Shown here in pieces: positions 15,592 through 24,502 of a stretch of DNA of 64,000 nucleotides; position 1 is the first letter of the stretch; every line of letters starts with the position of its first letter. The stretch lies in assembly GCF_007748115.1 (NCBI RefSeq), contig NZ_CP036289.1, forward strand, positions 5,890,001 to 5,954,000, read 5' to 3'. Under the pieces are notes generated by a model that was not told where the DNA came from, ran no database searches, and worked only from the letters and a program-made list of their open reading frames with translations. Source of the stretch: Bremerella volcania. GTDB lineage: Bacteria > Planctomycetota > Planctomycetia > Pirellulales > Pirellulaceae. The translations under genes were made by a program, and so were the position numbers.

Positions 15592-17235
15592 CTACAGCAC
15601 TTCGATACTCTTGATGGCATTGCCGCCCCCCTTAGAGGCCGCCAACAGACATCGCCGGGCCGCTTGAAAGATCTCTTGCGGCGGAAGACTCTTCGGCGGC
15701 ACGCAGGCAGATGCCACACCGCTGCTAAGCGTCAGTTCGACCCCTTGATGGCACTCGCGACGCTGCGACCAGTTCGTTACCAGGTCGAGGATCTGTCGAG
15801 TCAACGTGACCGTTTGATGCCGGTCGTGATCGTCTAACAAAACCGCCAGGCTCATCTCGCCGCACGGCAGAACCCGCCCTAGGCCATCGCTCAGACGGTC
15901 GACGATGGCCGCGACCAACTGCCGCCAAACATCGACTTCCTCGATACCGGCCACCATGACGAAGTCTTCGAATTGATTGATTTTCAAAAGCGACAATGAG
16001 AACTCACAGCGTTGAGCGCGGCAACGCTGCATCGACGTGGCAATCTCCGTCAGCAGGTTCACGTCGGCCATGATTGGATCGACGGGCACATCTTCAGTAG
16101 ACGGATCCGTATTGCTTGGCTGATCTGCGACAAGAGGAACCCCACCGTTTTCCGCAAGACTCTTTGTCGTGTCGATTAATCGCTGAACTTCCGGCGATTG
16201 AATCATCTGTTCGTGAGGTGCGCGATCTCCCAGGGCCAACGGCGCGGCAACTGCCTCGGCCAACTGGGATAACTGAACGTAGGCCTGGGCAACCACTTCG
16301 CAGTAGTCCGTCCCATCTGGCAGGGATACCGATAGGACGCCGGCCAGTTGATACAGTTTTTCCTGAATATCCACTACCAGGTGCTCGACGGTATCGGCAT
16401 CATGGCTAGAGGTCGACTTCAACTGCTCGAGAAACTTTGGCATCAAGTTGAGGCGATGGTGCGCGAGAACCTCCGCCAAGTTGTGCGCGAGACGAAGCGT
16501 CGCCGATTGCCCGCTCAGTTTGCCGAAATCAATTCCCGAAGAAGGATTCCCCTCCCGAATCACTTGCACCAGATTCTCTGGCAGGTTCCAGCTTTGAAGT
16601 AGCCGACAACCGAGAATGTTATGATCAAATCCGAGTGTTTCCCATTCCATCTCCGACAGGTCGGCCTCTTCCTGCAGGACCTTGTTGGCAAAGTTGGCGT
16701 AGGCATCGCCCAAGTCCTGAAGCATGACCAAGGCTCCAATCTCAGACAGCAATCCGGCAATGAATGCCTCGTCCCCAAAGTTCTTCCGCTGCAGATTGGC
16801 GATCTCGCGCGCGGCCACGGCCTTGGTCAAGGCAAACTGCCAATACTGAGCCAACACCTCAGCTTCAATTCCCTGCAGCATGGCCTTCGGTAAGCTAAAG
16901 CCAAGCACAAGTAGCTTAAGCGGTTTGATGCCCAGCAGCGCAAGGGCTTGGTTGAGATCCGACACCTGGCCCGAAAGCCCAAACAGTGGGCTGTTGACGA
17001 CTTTCAGGATCTTGAGGGTCATCGCCGGGTCGCGCTGGATGCATTCCTTGATTTGTACGACCGTGGCATGTTCGTTGGCGGTAAGCTCGAGAACTTCCAT
17101 CGCGACGGTAGGAAGCGAATAAAGCTGTTGGGCCCTGGAAACCATCTGAGCCACCAAGCCCACTTCGTCCGAGTCTTGCGGGGCGTGACCAAGTGTCTTG
17201 GATACGCCGGTCGTTATGGAAGAACCGCCTGCCAC
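15592..17235 (-). CDS. HDOD domain protein with degenerate GGDEF-like C-terminus
   Basis: A 547-residue cytoplasmic signalling protein. Residues about 30-235 form an HDOD domain: 'LPTVAMEVLELT' start, 'IQRDPAMTLKILKVVNSPLFGLSGQVSDLNQALALLGIKPLKLLVLG' core, 'FIAGLLSEIGALVM' and the following 'GFDHNILGCRLLQSWNLPENL' helix. HDOD domains lack HD phosphodiesterase chemistry and act as signalling scaffolds. A spacer follows, and residues about 375-547 resemble a GGDEF domain: an RRF/Cys-rich helix, then 'GRVLPCGEMSLAVLLDD' where GG(D/E)EF is expected, and 'LSSGVA' near the end. The active-site motif is CGEMS, so cyclic-di-GMP synthesis is not expected. Likely a sensor or adaptor. No kinase or receiver gene is adjacent. 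Confidence 0.87.
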   Translation of the reverse strand: MAGGSSITTGVSKTLGHAPQDSDEVGLVAQMVSRAQQLYSLPTVAMEVLELTANEHATVVQIKECIQRDPAMTLKILKVVNSPLFGLSGQVSDLNQALALLGIKPLKLLVLGFSLPKAMLQGIEAEVLAQYWQFALTKAVAAREIANLQRKNFGDEAFIAGLLSEIGALVMLQDLGDAYANFANKVLQEEADLSEMEWETLGFDHNILGCRLLQSWNLPENLVQVIREGNPSSGIDFGKLSGQSATLRLAHNLAEVLAHHRLNLMPKFLEQLKSTSSHDADTVEHLVVDIQEKLYQLAGVLSVSLPDGTDYCEVVAQAYVQLSQLAEAVAAPLALGDRAPHEQMIQSPEVQRLIDTTKSLAENGGVPLVADQPSNTDPSTEDVPVDPIMADVNLLTEIATSMQRCRAQRCEFSLSLLKINQFEDFVMVAGIEEVDVWRQLVAAIVDRLSDGLGRVLPCGEMSLAVLLDDHDRHQTVTLTRQILDLVTNWSQRRECHQGVELTLSSGVASACVPPKSLPPQEIFQAARRCLLAASKGGGNAIKSIEVL

Positions 17236-17463
17236 GTCAGTTGCCTTTTACTTTGCCAAACCAAGAATCCATTGGATGCTCTATTTCGTTTAAAATATAG
17301 GTCACCCGGGGCGGCAAGTTGGTGGAATTGTTAACTGCGCAAAGGTTTGCGTCGATTGCGATGATTGTCCCTGGTGTTTGCTTAAAACCACTCCTCCGGG
17401 TACTCTGAAACATTATTATCTCCCCCTAAATTTACTACGACCGCCACAACCACCCCCTATTCC

Positions 17464-18468
17464 ATGCCCTCACAAGCGATCATTTCGAAACGCTACCTCC
17501 GCCGAGGGTTCACGCTGGTCGAACTCCTGGTGGTAATCGCAATTATTGGAATTCTAATTGGGCTGCTCTTACCAGCGGTTCAGCGGGCTCGCGAGGCGGC
17601 CAGGCGGACCCAGTGCGTCAACCAACTCAAGCAGATCGGCTTGGCCTGGCATAACCACACCGACACCTACAATGCGTTTCCTACCGGTGGCTATGCTCAG
17701 CATGTGTTCGTAACGTTCAATGGTGGCCGTCCAGGGGCACTCGAAAAACAGGCCGCAGGATGGGCCTTTCAGATTCTTCCGTTCATGGAACGCGACACCG
17801 TTCACAACGGAAAGCCCGGCGGGACCGATCTGGAATCATCGAAGTACGCGATGAGCGTGCCCATCCCAGAGTACTTCTGCCCAAGCCGTCGCTCACCTTC
17901 TTCCGAACCGTCCAAGCTGATTCCGATGTGCTGGAGTTACAACGGCACCAACGGAAACACGTTCGACCAGGTATCCCGCGCCCAGATTGACTATGCCGGC
18001 GGCAACCAGGAAGGGACCGGCGTTCTGGCCAGGAACTTTACCGGTACATGCGGCGATACATCCAGCGGAAGCGTTGGACCTCGTAAGAACCTTTATGACT
18101 TTTCCTCGGTGACCGACGGAACCAGTAACACGCTGATGGTGGCCGAGAAGTGCGTCAATCTCAACACGCTTGGTCAAGGCACCCAGGAAGGAGACATCTA
18201 CGGATACACCTCTGGCTGGGATGGCCCTCCGTCCAGCAATCCAGGCATCACGCACGAAACGGTACGCCGAACCGACCTCGAACCGTGGCCAGATATTACC
18301 GGAACGGCACCGCTCAACGGCGCCAACCGTTTCGGCAGTTCTCATGATGGCGGCCTGAATGCTCTGCTAGTCGACGGCAGCGTGAGGTTCATCCCCTACA
18401 CGATCGAACTCGATCTTTTTCGGAAACTAGGGGACAAAGGGGACGGGGAAGTGGTAAGCTTGCCTTAG
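17464..18468 (+). CDS. DUF1559 domain-containing protein (type II pseudopilin-like)
   Basis: A 334-residue protein of the planctomycete-expanded DUF1559 family. The N-terminus is a type IV pilin/pseudopilin prepilin signal: short basic leader 'KRYLRRGFTLVELLVVIAII', with cleavage expected at G|FTLVE, then the hydrophobic helix and 'PAVQRAREAARRTQCVNQLKQIGLAWHNH', the DUF1559 opening. The C-terminus shows 'SSHDGGLNALLVDGSVRFI', the conserved DGS-type end. It has the cysteine-bearing middle typical of the family. These proteins are assumed to be exported and assembled through a type II-secretion-like system; function unknown. It stands alone upstream of the toxin-antitoxin pair, about 50 bp away. 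Confidence 0.95.
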   Translation: MPSQAIISKRYLRRGFTLVELLVVIAIIGILIGLLLPAVQRAREAARRTQCVNQLKQIGLAWHNHTDTYNAFPTGGYAQHVFVTFNGGRPGALEKQAAGWAFQILPFMERDTVHNGKPGGTDLESSKYAMSVPIPEYFCPSRRSPSSEPSKLIPMCWSYNGTNGNTFDQVSRAQIDYAGGNQEGTGVLARNFTGTCGDTSSGSVGPRKNLYDFSSVTDGTSNTLMVAEKCVNLNTLGQGTQEGDIYGYTSGWDGPPSSNPGITHETVRRTDLEPWPDITGTAPLNGANRFGSSHDGGLNALLVDGSVRFIPYTIELDLFRKLGDKGDGEVVSLP

Positions 18469-18517
18469 CCAATCTTTTGTTCAACTACTGTTCAGCATTA
18501 TCTCACGAATCTTCCGC

Positions 18518-18745
18518 ATGATTGTCAGGCTTAAAAAGCAAGGTGATCGCTACGTTTTGGAACTCGATGCTTCTGTCGTCGAGCAATTGCAATTTGATGA
18601 AACCACTAGCCTGGAAGTCACCCAACTAGAAGACGGGCTCAAGCTCTCAAAGTCCAAGAGCGGCATTGACCCAGATGCTCTCCAAGATGCCATTAAATTT
18701 GCGGATAAAAATTTCCCGGAAACGTTTCGGAAACTTGCCGAATGA
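18518..18745 (+). CDS. AbrB/MazE-like antitoxin of a Doc-type module
   Basis: A 75-residue protein whose N-terminal ~45 residues ('MIVRLKKQGDRYVLELDASV') fit a swapped-hairpin AbrB/MazE DNA-binding domain, followed by an acidic, helical tail ('LQDAIKFADKNFPETFRKLAE') suited to binding the toxin. Its last four bases (ATGA, 18742-18745) overlap the start of the Doc-like gene, a classic antitoxin-then-toxin arrangement with translational coupling. It probably represses its own promoter, in the 49 bp upstream, though no clear operator palindrome was found. By eye the pair is AT-richer than the surrounding genes, in line with horizontal acquisition. Confidence 0.85.
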   Translation: MIVRLKKQGDRYVLELDASVVEQLQFDETTSLEVTQLEDGLKLSKSKSGIDPDALQDAIKFADKNFPETFRKLAE

Positions 18746-19137
18746 CTGCCATTGTTTTCCTCAACATCGAGGATGCATTGGCAATTCATCGGTGGCAAAT
18801 CAAAACTTATGGTGGTCAAGATGGACTTCGTGACCGGGGATTGTTGGAAGCTGCCTTGGCAATGCCTTTAGCCACATTTGGCGAAGTAGAGCTTCACCCG
18901 ACCATCTTTGACAAAGCGAGTGCTTACGTATTTCACCTCGCTCGCAATCATCCGTTCATTGATGGCAATAAGAGAATAGCTGCGGCTGCTGGAATTATCT
19001 TCCTGAAAGTGAACGGTTTCGAGCTAATAGCAACTCAGGCGAGCTACACGGAACTCATCCTGAATGCCGCCCAAGGAAAAACTCAGAAACCAGAGATCGC
19101 AGAGTTTTTCCGAGCCAATACCCAGCCAGTAGCTTAA
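18742..19137 (+). CDS. Doc/Fic-family death-on-curing toxin
   Basis: A 131-residue Fic-fold protein of the Doc type. The Fic motif is 'HPFIDGNKR' with His70 (HPFxDGNKR), and 'GLRDRGLLEAALAMP' earlier matches the usual Doc N-terminal motif. In Doc of phage P1 the equivalent protein phosphorylates and inactivates EF-Tu; other Fic proteins AMPylate targets. The Doc-type last residues (NKR in place of GNGR) favour a kinase-like activity, which is inference. Expression is held by the upstream antitoxin, with a 4-base overlap. Its stop is shared with the convergent dapL stop through TTAA (19134-19137). Confidence 0.93.
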   Translation: MTAIVFLNIEDALAIHRWQIKTYGGQDGLRDRGLLEAALAMPLATFGEVELHPTIFDKASAYVFHLARNHPFIDGNKRIAAAAGIIFLKVNGFELIATQASYTELILNAAQGKTQKPEIAEFFRANTQPVA

Positions 19138-20369
19138 TCGAACTTCAACGAGATCTGCTTCAATCGCTTTTCGGTTTCTTCCATCAGTGCGTCTTCAGCC
19201 GCTTCATCGGCCGCGACGTATGTGACCGAGAATCGCAGGAAGGCTCCGGCGTCGTCCCAAGGTACGGTGCAGATTGACTTCTCGGTGATGAGGTACTGCG
19301 AGGCCTCTTCGGCGTTGGCGAAGCTTGGGCCACCCTCGACGCCGGAAGGGCTCTTCGTGTAAAGAAAGTACGTCCCGCCAGGCATCTTGCATTGGAAACC
19401 GCAGCGGTTGAGCATGTCGACCAGCTTCTTCAGGCGACGCTCGTACTTGGCGTTGGTTTGCTTGGGGATAGCTTCACTAGCCAAGGCTGCCGCGGCTGCT
19501 TTTTGGATGGCAATGAACTGCCCGCTGTCACAGTTATCCTTCACGTCGCTGAATGCCTGAACCAGCAGCGGATTGCCACACACCCAACCGATACGCCACC
19601 CAATCATGTCGAAGCCCTTGGACAGCGAATGGACTTCCACCCCCACGTCCTTAGCCCCTGGCACGCTGAGGAAGCTGAGTGGTTCGCCTTCAAAGGTCAA
19701 CACGGTATGGGCCGCGTCCTGCACGACAACCAGGTTGTTGTCCTTAGCGAACTTGACGACCTTTTCGTAGAACTCCTTGGTCGCGACCTTTCCGGTTGGG
19801 CTGTTGGGATAGTTGATCACCAACAGCTTGGCCTTCTCTTTCACTTCCGCCGGAATGCCGTCGAGATCGGGAAAGAAATCGTTTTCAGCTAACAAAGGAA
19901 GCTTGTATACGGTACCACCGTAGTACGCTGCATGCGTTCCGGCGACCGGGTAACCAGGCACTGTCATCAGGCAGATATCGCCGGGATTGATGAAACAGGC
20001 CGGCAACATGGCCAGGGCCGTCTTGGAACCGATGCAGTGGTTCACTTCGGTCGCGGCATCGAGTTCGACGCCGAACATCCGCTTCATGTAGTCGGCGGCG
20101 GCCTTCTTGAACTCGGCCACCCCGTTGTCGGCGTAACCGCGATTCTCTGGCTTGTTAATCTCTTCGGCCATGACTTTGCGGACCGATTCCGGGGCCATTT
20201 CGTCATTTTCGCCGATACCGAAATCGATCAACTGGCGATCAGGATAGTCGGCCAGTGCCTTGCGTTTGGCCCGCTTGATCTTCTCGAACTTATAGATCGC
20301 GGTTCCCTTACCGTAGTTTTCGCCACCGATACGTTCAGCAAACAGCTTCTGGAAGTAAGGATCGCTCAT
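19134..20369 (-). CDS. dapL: LL-diaminopimelate aminotransferase
   Basis: A 411-residue class I/II PLP aminotransferase from the ATG at 20369 (the frame opens ten codons earlier). It makes LL-diaminopimelate directly from tetrahydrodipicolinate in lysine and peptidoglycan precursor synthesis. The PLP lysine is K251 in 'HSLSKGFDMIGWRIGWVCGN'. Other motifs are 'IDFGIGENDEMAPESV', 'HCIGSKTALAMLP', 'NYPNSPTGKVAT' and 'DAAHTVLTFEGEP'. The N-terminus 'KFEKIKRAKRKA' plus 'YADNGVAEFKKAAADYMKRMFGVEL' fits the DapL subgroup found in Planctomycetes and Chlamydiae. It could also be a general alanine/aspartate aminotransferase of the same subgroup. Convergent with the Doc gene. No other lysine-pathway gene is adjacent. 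Confidence 0.9.
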   Translation of the reverse strand: MSDPYFQKLFAERIGGENYGKGTAIYKFEKIKRAKRKALADYPDRQLIDFGIGENDEMAPESVRKVMAEEINKPENRGYADNGVAEFKKAAADYMKRMFGVELDAATEVNHCIGSKTALAMLPACFINPGDICLMTVPGYPVAGTHAAYYGGTVYKLPLLAENDFFPDLDGIPAEVKEKAKLLVINYPNSPTGKVATKEFYEKVVKFAKDNNLVVVQDAAHTVLTFEGEPLSFLSVPGAKDVGVEVHSLSKGFDMIGWRIGWVCGNPLLVQAFSDVKDNCDSGQFIAIQKAAAAALASEAIPKQTNAKYERRLKKLVDMLNRCGFQCKMPGGTYFLYTKSPSGVEGGPSFANAEEASQYLITEKSICTVPWDDAGAFLRFSVTYVAADEAAEDALMEETEKRLKQISLKFD

Positions 20370-20497
20370 GGTCTTCGTTCTGAGTTTTCTTAGGGTCAAA
20401 CAGATGGCCGAAATTCAAACCTACTAGCCTACCGCCGGTCAAAAGGGATAACAACCGGGGCAGGGGAGTTCGCCAGAAGTGGGCCGCAGTCCAACAA

Positions 20498-21595
20498 TTA
20501 CGACAAACTCTGATAGAGAGCCGCGTGTCGATCGATCATTTGCTGGACGCTAAACTGCTCGCCGATTGTCTTTCGCGCGGCTTCCGAGAAGCGGTTTCTC
20601 AGGGCCTCGTCTTCCAGCAGGAAATTGGCAAAGCGGGAATACTCGGTCCGCTGTCCTAAACCGACGAGGTAACCGTTCTCGTCGTGGGTAACTAAGTCGC
20701 GGTTGCCGGGAATATCGCTGACTGCCACCGGCAGGCCAATCGACATCGCCTCCATCAAGGCATTCGATTGGCCTTCATAACCACTGGCGAGCATAAACAG
20801 GGTGGCATGCCGCATCAAATCGGCCACGTCGTCACGTGGTCCGGCAATCCGCACCTTGTCGTCGATGGTGACCTGCTGCGTGTATCGCACTAGCCGTTCG
20901 CGCTGGGGACCATCGCCGACGATTACCAGAAACGCATCATCGCGGATCCGCTTCAATATCTCGGTCGCCCAGATGAGGTCTTTCATTCGCTTCTGCGGCC
21001 ACAGACGTCCCACGCTGAGCATCATCTTGGCGTTGGACGGCAATCGCAACTGGTTCCAAAGCTCCTCTTTGCTGATCTGAGGAGAGCCGTCGATCAGATC
21101 AATGCCGTTGGGAATGACGACAAACTTGTTCTTGTCGCGTCCCTTCTTCACGTAGAAGTCGACGATGCCGGAACTGTTGACCAAGATCTTGTCAGTAAAG
21201 CGATCGAGATATTGATCGATGAAATGCTCGTGGGTGATCTTCCAGGGATCGACGCAACGTTCGCCGCACAGAATATGGCGGACGCCGGCTGCTTGGGCCG
21301 CCTTGCGACCGTAGCTGTTGGCAGCGAAAAGCCAGGTGTGAACGATGTCGGGCTTGACTTCTTGAATGTGTTTCTTGAGTCGCCAATAAGCAGCCGGATC
21401 GATCTTCAACTGCTTTCCGATCACCGTCACCGGGATGCCAGCCGCACTCAACTCTTCGCTATAAGGACCACCCCGCGTCAGGCAACAGACCGAAACATCG
21501 AACTGATCGCGAGGCAATCCCTTGGCCAACATCGTCAGTTGTTTCTCGGCCCCCGAACGATCAAGCGTCGGGATGATGAGCATCAGTTTCTGCAT
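20498..21595 (-). CDS. Glycosyltransferase family 4 protein
   Basis: A 365-residue retaining GT4 enzyme with the GT-B fold. The N-terminal half opens with 'LMLIIPTLDRSGAEKQLTML', the donor-side glycine loop plus helix. 'PDIVHTWLFAANSYGRKAA' follows, and the C-terminal half has 'MLSVGRLWPQKRMKDLIWA', 'LVIVGDGPQRERL' and the EX7E-type 'ASGYEGQSNALMEAMSIGLPVAVSD'. Role: adding a sugar to a cell-surface or storage glycan from a nucleotide-sugar donor. A lone start ATG at 21595. The neighbouring gene is an esterase-like hydrolase; a common pathway is plausible but not shown. Confidence 0.93.
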   Translation of the reverse strand: MQKLMLIIPTLDRSGAEKQLTMLAKGLPRDQFDVSVCCLTRGGPYSEELSAAGIPVTVIGKQLKIDPAAYWRLKKHIQEVKPDIVHTWLFAANSYGRKAAQAAGVRHILCGERCVDPWKITHEHFIDQYLDRFTDKILVNSSGIVDFYVKKGRDKNKFVVIPNGIDLIDGSPQISKEELWNQLRLPSNAKMMLSVGRLWPQKRMKDLIWATEILKRIRDDAFLVIVGDGPQRERLVRYTQQVTIDDKVRIAGPRDDVADLMRHATLFMLASGYEGQSNALMEAMSIGLPVAVSDIPGNRDLVTHDENGYLVGLGQRTEYSRFANFLLEDEALRNRFSEAARKTIGEQFSVQQMIDRHAALYQSLS

Positions 21596-21627
21596 CGTCC
21601 AGCGAATTCTTCACAGGTGCACATGAT

Positions 21628-22389
21628 CTAAACAATTCTGCGGCGTTCTTTTTCTAAGCAGTCCCAAAGGAACTGAACCACCTTGGGGGCCATCAGGCTG
21701 TAGTAGTTGAAACCATGCCCCCCGCCCTTGGTCTCCAGATCGCAGGTGTGCGGCACGCCCAAAGACTGCAGCTTCATTCGTAATCGATCTGAGCTTTCCC
21801 ACCAAGAGGTGTCTTCAGGGCAGCAGCAAAAGAATTGATTACGGGGCCAGTTCAGAGGGTGAATATGCAAGGTCGTCGTGTCTTGCCGGGCCTGTTCCGG
21901 ACTGTTGTACATTTGCCACAGGTTATCTTCCGGGTCGTCGCGCATCCGATTCTGATAGTCGATTGCCGGGCTCACGGCAGCAACAATCGGGAAGGTATCA
22001 GGGAATTTGTAGGCAAACCGTAGAGAGCCTTGTCCCCCCATACTCGTCCCGAACAGCGCCACCTTCGACGTCCTGGCTCCGTACTGCTCTTCGACAAACG
22101 GCAGCACGTTTTGCAGCAGGTAGGTCTGGGCCGATCGCTGAGGATCGAATTCTTCGCAGATCCGATCGGTCCACCAACTTCGCTGCGTTACAGGAGCAAC
22201 CACCGGCAAACCAAACTTTTCAAATTGCTCGACAAACGCCGGGCTGTGATACAGTTTCCCCAGGTGTACCCCATGCAGATAGATCACTACGTACCCATGC
22301 TCGTTCCTCTGCCGCGGCTCGAACAGTTCGCACAGATGGCCATCGAGGTCGATCTTTCGCCAGTTGCCGTAAGTGGGTTGATCGGTCAT
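21628..22389 (-). CDS. Alpha/beta hydrolase, esterase-like
   Basis: A 253-residue protein from ATG 22389 (frame opens at 22416). It has the alpha/beta-hydrolase nucleophile elbow 'ALFGTSMGGQGSLRFAYKFP' with GxSxG as GTSMG, the oxyanion-loop 'YLHGVHLGKLYHSPAF', and a likely catalytic His in 'KGGGHGFNYYS'. The overall pattern (esterase D/PHB depolymerase-like, no lid) suggests hydrolysis of a small ester or carbohydrate acyl group. No signal peptide is visible, so cytoplasmic. It lies 32 bp before the glycosyltransferase start at 21595, on the same strand, so the pair is probably an operon. Confidence 0.87.
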   Translation of the reverse strand: MTDQPTYGNWRKIDLDGHLCELFEPRQRNEHGYVVIYLHGVHLGKLYHSPAFVEQFEKFGLPVVAPVTQRSWWTDRICEEFDPQRSAQTYLLQNVLPFVEEQYGARTSKVALFGTSMGGQGSLRFAYKFPDTFPIVAAVSPAIDYQNRMRDDPEDNLWQMYNSPEQARQDTTTLHIHPLNWPRNQFFCCCPEDTSWWESSDRLRMKLQSLGVPHTCDLETKGGGHGFNYYSLMAPKVVQFLWDCLEKERRRIV

Positions 22390-22599
22390 GCTTATTTCAA
22401 CTTTTGGGAAAAACAACTCTGTTCAGCGAAGCTGATCTTAGTTCGGTTGCCATAAAACAAAGTGATTATCGGTTTGAAAAACAGAACTTTTGTGGGAATT
22501 CAAGAATCCACCTGTTATCATACTCCGCGAGGCTGATGCCTCATCGGATCCCTTATCAACTTTAAAGCCGACTATTCGAACTAGTAAGGAAACGCGGAC

Positions 22600-22869
22600 A
22601 TGAAACCACATCGTGGTGTACTCATTTTGGTCCTGGGAATTCTCGGTCTGATCGCATGTTGTTTTTGTGCCCCGGCGGCCTGGTATATGGGCTCGCAAGA
22701 TTTGGCGGAAATCGATGCGGGTCGGATGGATCCCGAAGGGCGTCAAATGACGCAGATCGGCATGATTCTCGGCATGGTCGGCGTGGGCCTATGGGTCTTG
22801 GGGATCGTGATTCAAGTTGCGCTCGTCCTCTTTGCTGGCGGATTGGCTGCCGCCGGTGCTGCCAACTAA
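22600..22869 (+). CDS. Small DUF4190-like membrane protein
   Basis: An 89-residue, two-TM protein. 'GVLILVLGILGLIACCFCAPAAWYMG' and 'IGMILGMVGVGLWVLGIVIQVALVLFAGG' are the membrane segments, joined by an Asp/Glu-rich loop with 'DLAEIDAGRMDPEGR', the pattern of DUF4190 proteins (GxILGILGL...W..G). No catalytic motif. It stands alone, convergent with the metallophosphoesterase gene 9 bp away. Confidence 0.85.
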   Translation: MKPHRGVLILVLGILGLIACCFCAPAAWYMGSQDLAEIDAGRMDPEGRQMTQIGMILGMVGVGLWVLGIVIQVALVLFAGGLAAAGAAN

Positions 22870-22878
22870 CGTCCGCAT

Positions 22879-23796
22879 TCACCTGACGTACACGAAGTTT
22901 TCGTCGCAAAGCTCCTGTTCGCCATCCCAGCGATACGCGCACAGGAAGCCTCCCTTGGCAACGCTGTAATCGACACAGGCCACGTTCCTGGCCAAACGCT
23001 TGGGCGTGGCTTGCTTCAGCCAATAGTGACCGAGAAAAACCGGTTTTTCGGTCTCGCCGTACGGTCGTGACGCTCTGCGAACATCGTCACTCAATGGAAT
23101 ATCGCAATCCAACTCGTCAGTCATCGCGTAGCTGCCGAAAGTATGACCTGCCGCAGCTAAGAACCAGCGTGTCCGCGTCTTCGTACGCTCGTGCCCATCC
23201 TTGTCTTGAAAGCTATATCCCTGGGGCAATTGCATCTCTTTTCCCTTGAGGACCACCTCGATCGAAGCGAAAAGTGCCCCATCGGGCAAACAGGCCGCAG
23301 CAAGCACCTCGTCGGTGAGTCCTCCGGATTTCTGAAGCTGGTTCGCGATCTGGCCGATCTCGGCATCGTCCCAACAAGCATGCACGGCGCGTAGTCCATC
23401 CAGTTCCAGCCACATCGGAAGCGTGCGAAACCACGTCAGGGCATCGCTCAGCTGAGAATCGCTTAATTGAATTAACGTTTGCCCGTGCTGCTTTTCGTTC
23501 TTAGGAGTATGTGGACGCACATACTCGCCGGGCCGATCGGGATGGGGCATGTGAAACGCCATCGCGTTTAATTCGTGATTACCCATCACGGTAAGGGCCG
23601 CGTCCGTTTCGATCATGCCGCGGACGATCTCCAGTGCTTCACGAATCTTGGGTCCGCGATCGACGAAATCCCCGAGAAAGATCACCTTTCGCTCTGAATG
23701 ACCGTAAATTCCATCTCGCTGTGAATAGCCCAACTCGCCGAGTAGTGCGATCAGCTCGTCAGCATGGCCGTGAATGTCTCCGATGATGTCGAACAT
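22879..23796 (-). CDS. PPP-family metallophosphoesterase
   Basis: A 305-residue calcineurin-like phosphoesterase from ATG 23796 (upstream codons to 23829 are probably not used; GAAAG lies at SD distance of 23796). The metal-binding motifs are all present: 'DIIGDIHGHADEL', 'VIFLGDFVDRGPKI' and 'LTVMGNHELNAMAFH', with a later 'VHACWDDAEIG'. The GDxHG, GDxVDRGP, GNHE set defines the PPP superfamily, including diadenosine tetraphosphatase ApaH and PrpE-like protein phosphatases. Length is longer than PrpE and ApaH-like (about 270), and a mid-protein insert occurs around 'LPQGYSFQDKDGHERTKT'. Substrate cannot be assigned. Confidence 0.9.
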   Translation of the reverse strand: MFDIIGDIHGHADELIALLGELGYSQRDGIYGHSERKVIFLGDFVDRGPKIREALEIVRGMIETDAALTVMGNHELNAMAFHMPHPDRPGEYVRPHTPKNEKQHGQTLIQLSDSQLSDALTWFRTLPMWLELDGLRAVHACWDDAEIGQIANQLQKSGGLTDEVLAAACLPDGALFASIEVVLKGKEMQLPQGYSFQDKDGHERTKTRTRWFLAAAGHTFGSYAMTDELDCDIPLSDDVRRASRPYGETEKPVFLGHYWLKQATPKRLARNVACVDYSVAKGGFLCAYRWDGEQELCDENFVYVR

Positions 23797-23962
23797 GAAA
23801 CTTTCGTTGTTGAAAATGAATGGATACATGAGAGGCAGAATCGCCGAGGTACTTGCTTCGACAACAGATCATGCCTGAAGCCCATATGGACTCTACAGAA
23901 CGAAGAGCTAACAGCTTACAATAGCGGCTTATCGATACAACTTCCGTCATCCGCACGTGGGG

Positions 23963-24502
23963 ATGTTTTCTTTGCATACCTTGATTGAAACGAAAGAACT
24001 TGCCACAAGGGTCACCCATCTGGCGACGGAACTGGCCGATACGTACGGAGATCGGCCTCTGACGGTACTCGGTGTCATGACCGGAAGCCTGGTATTAATG
24101 GCCGACTTGATTCGTCAGCTGGAGATGCCACTAAGGGTAGGCGTCATGCAGGCACGCAGCTACCGCGGAAAAGCTACTTCGGCGGGTGAGTTGGCCCTGA
24201 ATCTGGATATGATGCCGCAGATTGCCGGGCAAGATGTGCTGGTCGTTGATGACATTTTCGATACGGGCCACACTTTGAAGAACGTGCTCGAAAGCATCCA
24301 GGAGCATGGCCCGACCTCGGTTCGTTCGCTGGTGCTGCTTTCCAAATCCGAGCGCCACGAAGTGGCAATCCGGCCTGACTTCGTCGGCTTTCGTATTCCC
24401 AACGAGTTCGTCGTAGGGTACGGTTTGGATTATCAAGACCTCTACCGCAATCTGCCGTTTGTTGCGGCGTTGGAAGACCACGAGATCGCTTCGCACGCAT
24501 GA
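23963..24502 (+). CDS. hpt: Hypoxanthine phosphoribosyltransferase
   Basis: A 179-residue type I phosphoribosyltransferase that salvages hypoxanthine/guanine with PRPP to form IMP/GMP. The PRPP loop is 'VLVVDDIFDTGHTLKNVL', and 'TVLGVMTGSLVLMADLIRQL' is the usual pyrophosphate-binding N-terminal loop. 'VGFRIPNEFVVGYGLDYQDLYRNLPFV' matches the family C-terminus. The ATG at 23963 was preferred; a GTG two codons upstream is possible and neither has a clear SD. Its last four bases overlap the start of the downstream glycosyltransferase, implying coupled translation of a purine-salvage enzyme with a sugar-transfer gene, which is odd. Confidence 0.93.
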   Translation: MFSLHTLIETKELATRVTHLATELADTYGDRPLTVLGVMTGSLVLMADLIRQLEMPLRVGVMQARSYRGKATSAGELALNLDMMPQIAGQDVLVVDDIFDTGHTLKNVLESIQEHGPTSVRSLVLLSKSERHEVAIRPDFVGFRIPNEFVVGYGLDYQDLYRNLPFVAALEDHEIASHA

